A stretch of DNA of 64,000 bases from Nitrospira japonica (GCA_020723105.1 DYJL01000005.1:1-64000), one strand, 5' to 3'. Positions 28,198 through 37,122 are shown, counted from the first letter of the stretch. Numbers and translations are program-made. The notes: generated by a model not told the origin, from the sequence alone.

Positions 28198-29928
28198 ATG
28201 CAGAAGAAGACACTGGTTAATGTATTAGGCGTTGTGTATGCCCATGTAAAAAGCACTGATGGGGGAGACCTCTATTTAACAAGATTTGCCGAGCCGTACC
28301 TAAAGCATTTTGACATTGAGAACTGGTATGAACCAGAATGGTTCAATACACACAGAATAAGACTCAAAGGGACTGGTTCTGTTTATAAACTTCCGACAAA
28401 AGAAGTAGACGGCAAGAGCCTCAATCTGGTCTATAAGAATTGCCGTGTAGGCGAAGATGTTCCTCTTGACACCCATACATTACAGGAGTTTTGTGACGCC
28501 GAATTTAATAGCCCGTGGGAAGAGTTTTCCCTTGTCATGGAAATGCGGGATGGGCAATATGGTCCCAAAGAGCTGAAAATAAACACTCAGCATCCTATGG
28601 TCATTTATGTCCCGCCGGATAAAATGCAGATGTGGCAAAGCGGCAGGTCCAAGGCAAAGATTAACCGCATTCGTGCCAAACATCCTGGTATTGACCTTGA
28701 TATTCTCAAACAATACAAAATGATTTATGAATGGATAGAGGGTCACAACCTCATAGAAGTTTTTGCATATATACAAATAGAAGACAGTGAGCATATATAC
28801 CATCTTAAAACATTAAATGATGTTGTTATGTTCGACCTGGACCAAAAAGGTTATCTGGTGGCAGACATGAAACCAGAGCATATTATCATTAGTGAAGTTG
28901 ACACAAAGAAAATTGAGGAAATTGGGTCAGCTCAGACATATGAAGCAGCAAGGAAACAGATATATTACCTGTACAGTCTTATAAATATCGGAAAATATTC
29001 ACTGGTTGATTATGAACTCCTTCTGCGTACTGCCAGGCATGAAGATGAAGTTAAGAATTCCAGAAGGCACTCCTATCTCGATGATCAGAGAGATAGGTTT
29101 ATTCCAACTCCCCTGCCTGATCATCTGACGAGTATGGAGATTCTTGGCGTGCCTTATATTCATGGCCATGCAGAAAGTACAGGAGGGCATTTGTGGGTTG
29201 TAGGGAAGAATGCGCGCCTCTTTGACTATTTTCTGCCTGAACGATGGAGGAAAACTCCCTCCATCAGATTATCCAATACCAAGGAAGTGTTTTATACGAT
29301 TACGAAGGATAATATTCACCTGGTTTGGGAGACCTCAAGGGTCGGTGAGATGCCGGATGAAGAGGGAGAGAGATATAATCCGAAGATACTTGAATTCGGT
29401 ATCAACAGTCCTTTTGAAGAATTTGCTATTGCTCATACATTGAATCAATTAGGGATACCCTGTGTATATGTAAGAGCTATTTATATGACAGGTACGACCA
29501 AGATAGAGACATCAGTGGATACGAGGAGATATAAATCACACAAAAATATATTAGACCCCGAAGGTAATCCCATTCTTCATGAAAACCATAATTACATAAC
29601 CATTAGAGGCTATTATAATGGCCCGGATCAATGGGTGGCAGTACAGACAGGTTCACTCTATACGCCTGTGGATCTTGCAAAGGCTGTAATCAGAGGGCTT
29701 ATTAATGAAGCGCAGGGCCGGCTGCTCTTAAACAAGGTAAAAGAAAATCTCAAGGATGTGGGTTACGATGGATCTCTGCTGAAACTCAATGACCTGTTGC
29801 TGGCTACTGACAGCAACAGCGAGATAATGAGGGATAATACCGGCAATCCGCTGGTCGTCATCTGTAATTTTGAGTTGATATGGAAGGTTAATGCTGATTT
29901 GAATACGACAGAAACTGAATCAGAATAA
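28198..29928 (+). CDS. Tandem kinase-fold-like protein of unknown function
   Basis: This 576-aa protein consists of two homologous halves. Residues about 9-115 and 320-430 share the pattern LGVxYxH..S.GG.L, then IRL..T, then LV...RVGE, then FNSPWEEF / INSPFEEF. In each half this looks like a kinase N-lobe: a beta-3 strand with Lys in half one (LVYKNCRVGE) but Glu in half two (LVWETSRVGE), then an alpha-C-like helix. Half one continues to YEWIEGHN (hinge) and LVADMKPEHIIIS, close to a kinase catalytic loop (DxKPxN). Half two has LLATDSNSEIM and VVICNFELIW, a degenerate version. One half may bind nucleotide and the other be a pseudokinase. It has no recognised family name and no cluster partner. 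Confidence 0.6.
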   Translation: MQKKTLVNVLGVVYAHVKSTDGGDLYLTRFAEPYLKHFDIENWYEPEWFNTHRIRLKGTGSVYKLPTKEVDGKSLNLVYKNCRVGEDVPLDTHTLQEFCDAEFNSPWEEFSLVMEMRDGQYGPKELKINTQHPMVIYVPPDKMQMWQSGRSKAKINRIRAKHPGIDLDILKQYKMIYEWIEGHNLIEVFAYIQIEDSEHIYHLKTLNDVVMFDLDQKGYLVADMKPEHIIISEVDTKKIEEIGSAQTYEAARKQIYYLYSLINIGKYSLVDYELLLRTARHEDEVKNSRRHSYLDDQRDRFIPTPLPDHLTSMEILGVPYIHGHAESTGGHLWVVGKNARLFDYFLPERWRKTPSIRLSNTKEVFYTITKDNIHLVWETSRVGEMPDEEGERYNPKILEFGINSPFEEFAIAHTLNQLGIPCVYVRAIYMTGTTKIETSVDTRRYKSHKNILDPEGNPILHENHNYITIRGYYNGPDQWVAVQTGSLYTPVDLAKAVIRGLINEAQGRLLLNKVKENLKDVGYDGSLLKLNDLLLATDSNSEIMRDNTGNPLVVICNFELIWKVNADLNTTETESE

Positions 29929-30008
29929 TATATCTAATTATGGAGTAACATACAGGCCTTACCAAATTGATAGAAATTAGCTTGTTTGCTGGAAGCAGTT
30001 ACCCTCTT

Positions 30009-30371
30009 TTATGCGTATTGTATGGCAACATTGTAAACAATTGCTGCGTGATTGGCAGGAGATTCGTTGTTTTCACAATTCAATTCTCCTTTTGCTGTCT
30101 CAGTGTGGTTTCTGACCATTGTGTTTATAACTTGAGTCAGATCAAAGCCGCCGTCAATACAGTCATTGCTTAAGCAGTTTATTCTGAAAAAGGCATAACT
30201 GTTAGGATAAAAATTGAGGGTGCGAAGTAACGATCTGGCCCCTCTCTGGTTGTGTATTATACTAATGATGATGCTTGTAACCTCAGGGAAATCTTTAGAT
30301 ACAAAGCCTGCATCAAGTTTTTGCTGCATTCTTTCTGCCTTTGCCTCATTCATTTTGCTTCTATTAAGCAT
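30009..30371 (-). CDS. Conserved small protein of unknown function
   Basis: This soluble protein of about 120 aa has a basic N-terminal helix, then a beta-rich part (EVTSIIISIIHNQRGARSLL, FYPNSYAFFRINC) and CLSNDCIDGGFDLTQVINTM with two Cys. I chose the ATG at 30371 because AGGAGG lies just upstream, although the 3-nt spacing is short; the Met at 30353 is an alternative. It follows cspA behind a hairpin terminator. I recall similar proteins in other anaerobes but no function. Confidence 0.65.
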   Translation of the reverse strand: MLNRSKMNEAKAERMQQKLDAGFVSKDFPEVTSIIISIIHNQRGARSLLRTLNFYPNSYAFFRINCLSNDCIDGGFDLTQVINTMVRNHTETAKGELNCENNESPANHAAIVYNVAIQYA

Positions 30372-30385
30372 TTTCCTCCTAAATG

Positions 30386-30417
30386 AAAAGGATTCCTCCA
30401 ACAGGAAGAATCCTTTT
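30386..30417 (-). terminator. Rho-independent terminator of cspA
   Basis: A perfect 10-bp stem GAATCCTTTT/AAAAGGATTC (30408-30417 with 30386-30395) and a 12-nt loop lies 8 bp after the cspA stop, and the hairpin continues into CATTT on the minus strand. Read-through would reach the small gene at 30371, whose ribosome site lies just beyond. Confidence 0.7.
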
Positions 30418-30425
30418 CCAGTTTA

Positions 30426-30626
30426 TTACAGTTTTACAACATTAATTGCCTTGGGGCCTTTCTGACCGTTTTCAGTATCAAAGCTGACCCTATCACCCTC
30501 AGCAAGGGATTTAAAACCATTACCCTGGATGGACGTATGGTGTACGAAAACTTCACTTCCGTCTTCACTTGTAATGAATCCAAACCCTTTGCTGTCGTTA
30601 AACCATTTCACAGTTCCTTGCGCCAT
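30426..30626 (-). CDS. cspA: Cold-shock protein, CspA family
   Basis: This 66-aa OB-fold RNA chaperone has RNP-1 (KGFGFI) and RNP-2 (VFVHH) motifs and the usual start [21 protein letters not shown] lies 8 bases before the ATG. It has a promoter and a leader of about 110 nt with a strong hairpin, as is usual for cold-shock genes. The paralogue letter is arbitrary. Confidence 0.95.
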   Translation of the reverse strand: MAQGTVKWFNDSKGFGFITSEDGSEVFVHHTSIQGNGFKSLAEGDRVSFDTENGQKGPKAINVVKL

Positions 30627-30677
30627 TTTTTTACCTCCTTATCATAAAATTAAAATCTCAGAAGGCTTCAATAAAGA

Positions 30678-30707
30678 AGGCCACAAAGTTAAAAGTCTTT
30701 GTGGCCT
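30678..30707 (-). promoter_or_regulatory. Leader hairpin of cspA mRNA
   Basis: A perfect 11-bp stem AGGCCACAAAG/CTTTGTGGCCT with an 8-nt loop lies in the cspA leader, about 50 nt before the start codon. A T-rich stretch (TTCTTTATT) follows on the transcribed strand, so it could be an attenuator, a processing or stability stem, or a temperature-responsive structure. Its role is not known. Confidence 0.65.
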
Positions 30708-30741
30708 CATAAACTGCAAAAACTCCCAAAATTTCGCTTTC

Positions 30742-30771
30742 AATATAGCATGTTTTCTAACCGTTCGTCAA
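30742..30771 (-). promoter_or_regulatory. Promoter of cspA
   Basis: On the minus strand TTGACG (30766-30771) and TATATT (30742-30747) are 18 bp apart. Transcription start near 30735 would give a leader of roughly 108 nt containing the 11-bp hairpin. Confidence 0.55.
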
Positions 30772-30841
30772 GGAAAATAATGGAATTGTTTTTAAAAAAA
30801 ATATAATATAGATATCAAAACTGTTCAGGGGGAAGATAAAT

Positions 30842-32185
30842 ATGGAGAGTGTTTTAAAAAAAGTTCAGGAGCTGGCGCTGTTGCACGATAAGATAGATCC
30901 CAAAATAGTCAAAGAGAAAAATATAAAACTGGGGCTGAGGAACGAAGACGGCTCAGGCGTATTTGTCGGTATTACAAGCAAAGGACAGGTTATTGGATAT
31001 GAGAAGATCATTGCTGGAGACGGCTTTGAAAAACTGAATCCGATCCCAGGCAAGCTTTATTATTGCGGTTACGATGTTGCAGATCTGGTAAAAGGTAAAG
31101 AAGAGGATGAAAGATTCGGGTTTGAAGAGACAATTTATCTTCTTCTGACCGGCGAGCTTCCTGAAGAAAAATATCTGAGGAGCTTTTCAAAAGAGCTTGG
31201 GAAAAGACGTGCTCTTCATCAGGAAGCTAAAGAAATAATTCTTAACAGGCCTATGCACGATGATCAAATGGGATCGCTCCATACTATTGTATCTGCTATG
31301 CATCTTTTTGATAAGAATCCGAATTCTACGGATTTAATGGATGTGACGAGACAGTGTATTGATCTGATTGCAAAATTTCCGACGATTATAGCTTACAACT
31401 ATCAGAAAAAATTAATGAAAAAGAATGACTGCAAAAAACTGATAGAACCGGACCCTGACCTCAGCACTGCTGAAAATTTTCTCTATATGCTGTCCGGCAA
31501 AGTTCCTGACAGATTTACAGCAGAACTGTTTGACACTATGCTGATATTTCACGCTGAGCACGGCGGGGGAAACAACTCAACATTTGCAACAAGATGTGTT
31601 TCCTCATCAGGCGCAAACACGTACATGGCTATATGCGCTGGAATCGGATCTCTTTCAGGCCACCTGCATGGAGGCGCTAATGAAGCCGTGGTAAAGATGA
31701 TAAGCGATATCAAGCGGAAAGTTAAAGACTGGGAAGATGATGAAGAAGTGAAATCTTATCTTGAGAAGCTTCTTGATAAAAAAGCAGGCGACAAGTCCGG
31801 AAAAATCTATGGGCTGGGACATGCGGTTTACACGTTGTCAGACCCAAGAGCTGTATTCCTTGAAGTAAGAGGAGAGGAACTTGCAAGGATGTATGGCAAA
31901 GAGGAGGAGTTCTCCCTCTATAAAAAAATTGCAAAGATTGCTCCCCGACTCGTCAATGATAAAAAAGGCAAGGTGGTTTGCACGAATGTAGACTTTTACT
32001 CAGGTTTTGTTTATCAGTGTATGGGGATACCAAAAGAGCTTTTCACGCCGATATTTGCAATGGCAAGGGTCTCAGGCTGGTCTGCGCACAGAATCGAGGA
32101 GATAATACAGGGAAGGATTATCAGGCCCTCATACTTTTCGTCATTAAAAGGGATGAAGAGTTATATGCCGCTGATAAAACGGTAA
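30842..32185 (+). CDS. gltA: Citrate synthase
   Basis: This citrate synthase (447 aa) makes citrate from oxaloacetate and acetyl-CoA. Active-site His residues are seen in FHAEHGGGNNSTFATR and GSLSGHLHGGANEAV, and the catalytic Asp in CTNVDFYSGFVYQ. The form with an extended N-terminus (SGVFVGITSKGQVIGYE before the large domain) is of the type with IGYEK rather than the short E. coli type. A 2-methylcitrate synthase activity cannot be excluded from sequence. GGGGGAAGA precedes the ATG. Confidence 0.9.
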   Translation: MESVLKKVQELALLHDKIDPKIVKEKNIKLGLRNEDGSGVFVGITSKGQVIGYEKIIAGDGFEKLNPIPGKLYYCGYDVADLVKGKEEDERFGFEETIYLLLTGELPEEKYLRSFSKELGKRRALHQEAKEIILNRPMHDDQMGSLHTIVSAMHLFDKNPNSTDLMDVTRQCIDLIAKFPTIIAYNYQKKLMKKNDCKKLIEPDPDLSTAENFLYMLSGKVPDRFTAELFDTMLIFHAEHGGGNNSTFATRCVSSSGANTYMAICAGIGSLSGHLHGGANEAVVKMISDIKRKVKDWEDDEEVKSYLEKLLDKKAGDKSGKIYGLGHAVYTLSDPRAVFLEVRGEELARMYGKEEEFSLYKKIAKIAPRLVNDKKGKVVCTNVDFYSGFVYQCMGIPKELFTPIFAMARVSGWSAHRIEEIIQGRIIRPSYFSSLKGMKSYMPLIKR

Positions 32186-32216
32186 GGAAAAAGAAACACG
32201 CCCCATGGTCCCTCAT

Positions 32217-33218
32217 TTAAAGGGAAACAATATTATCAAGCTTCATTGCTTTTCTAACCTGTTCCATTGTTTCGGAGGCGGCATTATTCGCCTTATGAGA
32301 ACCTGCTGAAATTATGTCTTCGAGGTCTTTGGGTTTTTCCAGAAAGACATTGCGTTTTTCCCAGAGGGGCTCCAGAACCTTAAAAAGATTTTTTATCAGA
32401 ATCTTTTTACAGTCAATGCACCCGATTCCTGCGGTACGGCATCCTTCAGCAACCTGGTCCTGTTCTTCTTTGGTGGAAAATATCTTATGTAAGTGGTATA
32501 CGGGAGAAAGTTCCGGGTCGCCTTTATCAGTGCGTTTTATCCTCTGCGGGTCTGTCATCATGGTCCTGACTTTTTGTTCAACTTCTTTTGGCGTATCAGA
32601 GAGGTAGATGCAGTTACCGTATGTTTTGCTCATTTTCCTGCCGTCAGTTCCGGGGACTTTGGGGAATTCTGTCAGCAAACCTTCAGGTTCGGGGAATACT
32701 TCTCCATAGAAATTATTAAATCTCCTACAAATCTCACGGGTAATTTCAAGATGCGGCATCTGGTCAATCCCTACCGGCACATAATTAGCCCTGTAAATTA
32801 AAATGTCTGCAGATTGAAGCAGGGGATAACCGAGGAACCCGTAAGTATTAAGGTCTTTATCTGTGACGGCCTCCTGTTTTTCTTTAAAAGAAGGCACTCG
32901 CTCGAGCCATCCAAGTGGAGTTATCATTGAAAGCAGTACGTGTAGTTCTGCATGTCCAGGAACATGTGACTGCTGAAAGATTGTTGCCTTTGCCGGATCA
33001 AGGCCTGCGGACAGGCAATTAACCAGAACATCCTTGATATATTCTTTTAGTTGAGAAGTGTCTGCATACTGGGATGTAAGCGCATGCCAGTCGGCGATAA
33101 AATAATAACACTCATATTGCTCCTGCAATTTAACCCAGTTCTGCAATGCGCCGACAAGGTTGCCTATATGCAGCTTTCCGCTGGGCTGTATTCCGCTGAG
33201 TACTCTTTGTTTTGCCAA
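32217..33218 (-). CDS. trpS: Tryptophanyl-tRNA synthetase
   Basis: This class I aminoacyl-tRNA synthetase for tryptophan is 333 aa long. The HIGH-type motif is SGKLHIGNLVG and the KMSKS-type motif is GRKMSKTYGN, with GIDQMPHLEITREI between. The start codon is TTG: AAGGAG lies eight bases upstream at the right spacing and no ATG is available in that position. It is 16 bp behind the M50 protease gene, probably in one transcript. Confidence 0.96.
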   Translation of the reverse strand: MAKQRVLSGIQPSGKLHIGNLVGALQNWVKLQEQYECYYFIADWHALTSQYADTSQLKEYIKDVLVNCLSAGLDPAKATIFQQSHVPGHAELHVLLSMITPLGWLERVPSFKEKQEAVTDKDLNTYGFLGYPLLQSADILIYRANYVPVGIDQMPHLEITREICRRFNNFYGEVFPEPEGLLTEFPKVPGTDGRKMSKTYGNCIYLSDTPKEVEQKVRTMMTDPQRIKRTDKGDPELSPVYHLHKIFSTKEEQDQVAEGCRTAGIGCIDCKKILIKNLFKVLEPLWEKRNVFLEKPKDLEDIISAGSHKANNAASETMEQVRKAMKLDNIVSL

Positions 33219-33234
33219 GTCAAAAACTCCTTTC

Positions 33235-33906
33235 TTAAAACAGTTGCAGCAATGCTAAAAAGAATTGCACAAGCGGCATTACGAAGAGATTCGCAAGGCC
33301 TGTTGCAATGAGAATCATAACAATGATGAAGCCGAATGGCTCAATCCTGCTGTATGAGATAGCTTGCTTATGCGGCAGGAATCCGACCAGAACTCTTCCG
33401 CCGTCAAGGGGCGGAATTGGTATCAGATTAAATGCAGCAAGAACAATATTAAATATTATGCTTGATGTAAGCATGAGTCTTAAGGGAGTGAAAATACTGT
33501 TAGTAATATCTCCTGAAAAGAATACAGAAGCCGGCACCACAAAGAACTTGAGAACTAACAGGCTAAATATTGCAAGAATGAGATTTGTAAGAGGGCCTGC
33601 TGCTGCTGATATAGCCATGTCCCTTTTTGGATTTCTGAAATTTGCCGGATTAATCGGGACCGGTTTTGCATAACCAAAAACAAATTGGCCGTTTGTAAAT
33701 ATAATCATCATGAGAGGCAGTAACACAGTTCCAACAGGGTCAATGTGGGCTATGGGATTCAGCGTCAATCGTCCCATGAACTTTGCGGTAGGGTCGCCGA
33801 GTTTGTTTGCAACAAAACCATGAGAGACCTCGTGGAATGTGATGGCTATGAGGACCGGCAGGGCGGATATTGCCAATTGTCTGACTATGTTAGATATATC
33901 CATCAT
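33235..33906 (-). CDS. Site-2-type membrane metalloprotease (M50 family)
   Basis: This 223-aa integral membrane protease has the zinc motif HExxH in ITFHEVSHGFVANKLGD (near residues 22-38) and the second site in PPLDGGRVLVG, within about five or six hydrophobic helices. It belongs to the compact YwhC-like subgroup without PDZ domain. Substrate unknown. It precedes trpS, a pairing seen in many bacteria. Confidence 0.92.
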   Translation of the reverse strand: MMDISNIVRQLAISALPVLIAITFHEVSHGFVANKLGDPTAKFMGRLTLNPIAHIDPVGTVLLPLMMIIFTNGQFVFGYAKPVPINPANFRNPKRDMAISAAAGPLTNLILAIFSLLVLKFFVVPASVFFSGDITNSIFTPLRLMLTSSIIFNIVLAAFNLIPIPPLDGGRVLVGFLPHKQAISYSRIEPFGFIIVMILIATGLANLFVMPLVQFFLALLQLF

Positions 33907-34001
33907 TTGAGTGCCACTATTGTAACCTAAATATACTGATTTATGTATATCAGGGTTTGTAGTTTACGGGATTCAATTTTACCAGCATATTATTTCTCTG
34001 C

Positions 34002-34030
34002 TTGACAGCATGTCATCAGTAACATAAAAT
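34002..34030 (+). promoter_or_regulatory. Promoter of the nickel operon with overlapping palindrome
   Basis: TTGACA (34002-34007) and TAAAAT (34025-34030) are 17 bp apart. The -35 box is part of a short palindrome TGACA-GCA-TGTCA (34003-34015), a possible operator. A direct repeat GTGCTA occurs at 34032-34037 and 34052-34057, just upstream of the ATG. NikR autoregulation is expected but no match to the E. coli operator is seen. Confidence 0.6.
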
Positions 34031-34059
34031 AGTGCTATCTTTATAAAAAAGGTGCTACG

Positions 34060-34476
34060 ATGGGAATTAAAAGATTTGGGGTATCCTTGGATTCGTCTCT
34101 TCTGGAGAACTTTGACAACCTCATATCAAAAAAAGGTTATGTCAACAGAAGCGAGGCCATCAGGGATCTTATAAGGGATAGTCTTGTAAAAGAGGAGTGG
34201 GAGCATGGCAACAGGGAAACCGTAGGGTCCATCAGCATTGTTTACTCTCACGACAGAAGAGAGCTTACTGACACGCTCACAGATTTGCAGCATCATTTCA
34301 GCAAAGCCATAGTTTCTTCCCTTCACGTCCATCTCGATGCACATAACTGCCTTGAGATCATTGTTGTTAAAGGGAAGGGGGCTGAAATAAAAAATATAGC
34401 TGACAGGCTGATAGGGACCAAGGGCGTAATACACGGGAAGCTCTCACTGACAACAACAGGGAAACAGATAAGATAA
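34060..34476 (+). CDS. nikR: Nickel-responsive regulator NikR
   Basis: This is a nickel-sensing ribbon-helix-helix repressor (138 aa). The N-terminal DNA-binding part is RFGVSLDSSLLENFDNL and the C-terminal ACT-like metal domain has the nickel ligands of the family: His in QHHFSKA, His-x-His in SLHVHLDAHNCLE and the following Cys. It is the first gene of a nickel uptake operon, which supports nickel rather than cobalt as the transported metal. The ribosome site is weak (AAAGGTG). Confidence 0.93.
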   Translation: MGIKRFGVSLDSSLLENFDNLISKKGYVNRSEAIRDLIRDSLVKEEWEHGNRETVGSISIVYSHDRRELTDTLTDLQHHFSKAIVSSLHVHLDAHNCLEIIVVKGKGAEIKNIADRLIGTKGVIHGKLSLTTTGKQIR

Positions 34477-34542
34477 TTTATTTGATTCTTCAGCAGCACT
34501 ATTGATCCGGACCGGCAAGACAAGGAGAGTAATAATAAAACC

Positions 34543-35580
34543 ATGCATATGTCAGACGCATTACTATCACCTGCGGTGGGAAGTATTTTCTGGGCAGGCT
34601 CACTTGGAATTATCACTTACTGCGCAAGAAAATTAAAGGACCACCTCAATGGCAGCCTGGTCCCTTTGATGGGCGTTATCGGCGCTTTTATATTTGCAGC
34701 GCAGATGATTAACTTCACCATACCCGGCACAGGTTCAAGCGGGCACCTCGGCGGAGGGATGATACTGGCTATACTCCTCGGCCACTATGCAGCATTGATT
34801 ACAATGGCTTCGGTTCTCACTGTGCAATGTCTCTTTTTTGCTGACGGCGGGCTTTTGGCTTTGGGGTGTAATATCTGGAATCTCGGGGTATATCCCTGCT
34901 TTATCGTTTATCCGCTCATCTACAGACCGTTAGTCCGGTCCGGAAGCAGTCCCAAAAGGATTGCCACAGCTTCTGTTTTAAGTGCGCTGATCGGCCTGCA
35001 GCTCGGTTCTTTTTCTGTGGTCCTTGAGACACTGCTGTCAGGGAGGAGCGAACTGCCCTTCAACACCTTCATCCTGCTGATGCAGCCTGTACATCTGGCT
35101 ATCGGGCTGGTCGAAGGGTTTGTGACCGCAGGCGTTATCAATTTCGTCAAGGCCGCAAGGCCCGAAATACTCGAGAGTGTTTTGTCAGCAAGGCCTCTTT
35201 CTGCTGATATTTCTATCAGAAAGCTGTTAATCATTTTATTGGTAGCCGCTATACTGACAGGAGGGGCGCTTTCATGGTTTTCGTCCTCCAATCCTGATGG
35301 ACTCGAATGGTCCATCGAGAAAGTCTTTGGTAAGCCTGAACTCCCTGAACAGGAAAACATGATAGCGTCAGCGCTGAAAGCAGTACAGGAAAAATTAATG
35401 TTTCTGCCTGATTATGATTTCCCTTCTAATAAAATAGACAATTCTTCTGCTTCAGACAAAGATTCTTCTTTTGTAGATCCTGGCACTTCTGTTTCAGGCC
35501 TTGTCGGCAGTTTCATGGTTCTCGGCATAATCTTTATTTTTGGATTTGGAATAAAAGTCTTTAAAAAGAGCAGGGGGTAA
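34543..35580 (+). CDS. Nickel/cobalt ECF transporter S component fused to PDGLE domain (CbiM/NikM-NikN)
   Basis: This membrane protein (345 aa) is the substrate-binding part of an ECF transporter. It begins MHMSDALLSPAVG; the N-terminal Met-His, where His2 binds metal in this family, fixes the start at 34543 and excludes the Met two codons later. Residues 1-210 form the CbiM core. After a further helix a PDGLEW motif near residue 255 marks the NikN/CbiN-like accessory segment, here on the same chain, and a last transmembrane helix ends the protein. AAGGAGAG lies 15 nt upstream. Confidence 0.9.
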   Translation: MHMSDALLSPAVGSIFWAGSLGIITYCARKLKDHLNGSLVPLMGVIGAFIFAAQMINFTIPGTGSSGHLGGGMILAILLGHYAALITMASVLTVQCLFFADGGLLALGCNIWNLGVYPCFIVYPLIYRPLVRSGSSPKRIATASVLSALIGLQLGSFSVVLETLLSGRSELPFNTFILLMQPVHLAIGLVEGFVTAGVINFVKAARPEILESVLSARPLSADISIRKLLIILLVAAILTGGALSWFSSSNPDGLEWSIEKVFGKPELPEQENMIASALKAVQEKLMFLPDYDFPSNKIDNSSASDKDSSFVDPGTSVSGLVGSFMVLGIIFIFGFGIKVFKKSRG

Positions 35581-35590
35581 AAATTGGAAT

Positions 35591-36391
35591 ATGCTGGCTT
35601 TTGATAAAGAATATTTTAACATCGGTTTTCTTGATACCCTGTCTTATAAACATTCTTTTGTACACAGTCTGGATCCAAGGATAAAATTGCTTACGACACT
35701 GGCCTTTATTCTATGTGTGGTTTCTTTTCCGAAGTATGAGGTGTTTCAAATAATCCCCTTCTTTTTTTTTCCTGTTTTTATCCTTTCTGCAGGAAATATT
35801 CCGCTGAAATTTATTCTGAAAAAACTTCTTGTCGTTTCACCCTTTGTCCTGTTTGTCGGGGTATTCAATCCGGTTTTTGATACAGAGGCCATATATAGCT
35901 TAAACGGATTTGTTATTTCAAAAGGATGGGTGTCGTTACTTTCAATCATGATAAGATTTATTCTTACTGTCAGCGCAGCTTTTCTTTTGATTGCTACAAC
36001 TTCATTTATGGGGCTTTGTCTGGCCCTTGAAAGAATGAAGGTTCCAAAGGTTTTTGTTGTACAGCTCCTGTTTTTATACAGATATCTCTTTGTGCTTGCC
36101 GGGGAAACCATGAGGCTGATCCGTGCAGTAAATATGCGTGCCTTTGACAGGAAAAATCTCAGCATAAAACTGTTTGTCAGTATAACCGGAACGCTTTTCA
36201 TGAAGACCATAGAACGCTCTGAAAGGATATATCAGGCCATGTGCTCAAGGGGATTTGACGGAGAAATCAGGTTGCTGAAAAGATATAAAATCAATTTTAC
36301 AGATACTGTCTTTGCCCTTGCAACTATTACAGTTTTTATCATTCTGAGAAAATATGATATTACAAATATGTTAGGAAGGGCGTTAGGATGA
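35591..36391 (+). CDS. cbiQ: ECF transporter transmembrane protein CbiQ/NikQ
   Basis: This is the T component of the metal ECF transporter (266 aa) with about five or six transmembrane helices. The family motifs are HSLDPRIKLL near the N-terminus and the coupling region AMCSRGFDGEIRLL, which contacts the ATPase. It starts 10 bp after the S component and its stop overlaps the ATPase start as ATGA. Confidence 0.92.
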   Translation: MLAFDKEYFNIGFLDTLSYKHSFVHSLDPRIKLLTTLAFILCVVSFPKYEVFQIIPFFFFPVFILSAGNIPLKFILKKLLVVSPFVLFVGVFNPVFDTEAIYSLNGFVISKGWVSLLSIMIRFILTVSAAFLLIATTSFMGLCLALERMKVPKVFVVQLLFLYRYLFVLAGETMRLIRAVNMRAFDRKNLSIKLFVSITGTLFMKTIERSERIYQAMCSRGFDGEIRLLKRYKINFTDTVFALATITVFIILRKYDITNMLGRALG

Positions 36392-37122
36392 GTCATCATA
36401 TTGTAGAATTCAAAGATGTGTACTATACATATCCTGACGGCACTGAGGCGCTGAAAGGTGTAACTTTCAGGATTCATCATGGAGAGTCGGTGGGTATTGT
36501 CGGCGCCAACGGCACAGGCAAGTCAACCCTGATTTTACAGATGAACGGTTTTCTTTTGCCGACTGCAGGAACGATCAGGATCGGCGACCTGCAGCTTGAT
36601 AAAAAAACACGCAGCGAGATAGGGAAAAAAGTCGGAGTGGTCTTTCAGAATCCTGACGATCAGCTTTTTATGCCGACTGTTTTTGATGATGTTTCATTTG
36701 GCCCCCTGAACATGGGACTCACCATTGAAAGGGTGATTGAAAGAGTAGATGAGGCGTTGAGGACGGCCGGCTGCTATGAATTAAGAGACAGGCCGCCGCA
36801 CCATCTTTCCCTGGGACAGAAACGTGCTGTTACAATCGCTGCAGTTATTTCAATGCAGCCGGATATTCTTGCAATGGATGAACCTGCAGCCAGTCTTGAT
36901 CCAAAGGCGCGCAGACAGCTTATTACACTCCTGAAAGGTTTTAAACATACAAAAATCATTACATCACATGATCTCGACCTCATACTGGACGTTTGTGAAA
37001 GATGTATTGTAATAGCAAACGGAAAGGTAAAGGCGGATGGCCCGGCCCGTGAAATTCTCCTGAATCAACAACTGCTTGATGAAAACAATCTTGAATTGCC
37101 GCTGTCTTTACAGCGCAGATGA
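36388..37122 (+). CDS. cbiO: ECF transporter ATPase CbiO/NikO
   Basis: This ABC ATPase (244 aa) energises the metal transporter. Walker A is GANGTGKSTL, the Q loop is VVFQNPDDQLF, the signature is LSLGQKRAVTIA and Walker B is ILAMDEPAASLD. The QNPDDQ and SFGPLNMGL segments are typical of ECF ATPases. It is coupled to cbiQ by ATGA. Confidence 0.95.
   Translation: MSHHIVEFKDVYYTYPDGTEALKGVTFRIHHGESVGIVGANGTGKSTLILQMNGFLLPTAGTIRIGDLQLDKKTRSEIGKKVGVVFQNPDDQLFMPTVFDDVSFGPLNMGLTIERVIERVDEALRTAGCYELRDRPPHHLSLGQKRAVTIAAVISMQPDILAMDEPAASLDPKARRQLITLLKGFKHTKIITSHDLDLILDVCERCIVIANGKVKADGPAREILLNQQLLDENNLELPLSLQRR

Noticed and set aside
30842-32185. 2-methylcitrate synthase (PrpC) as the main call
   Set aside because: Active-site motifs fit both, and no prpB, prpD or acnD neighbour is present; citrate synthase is the simpler call.
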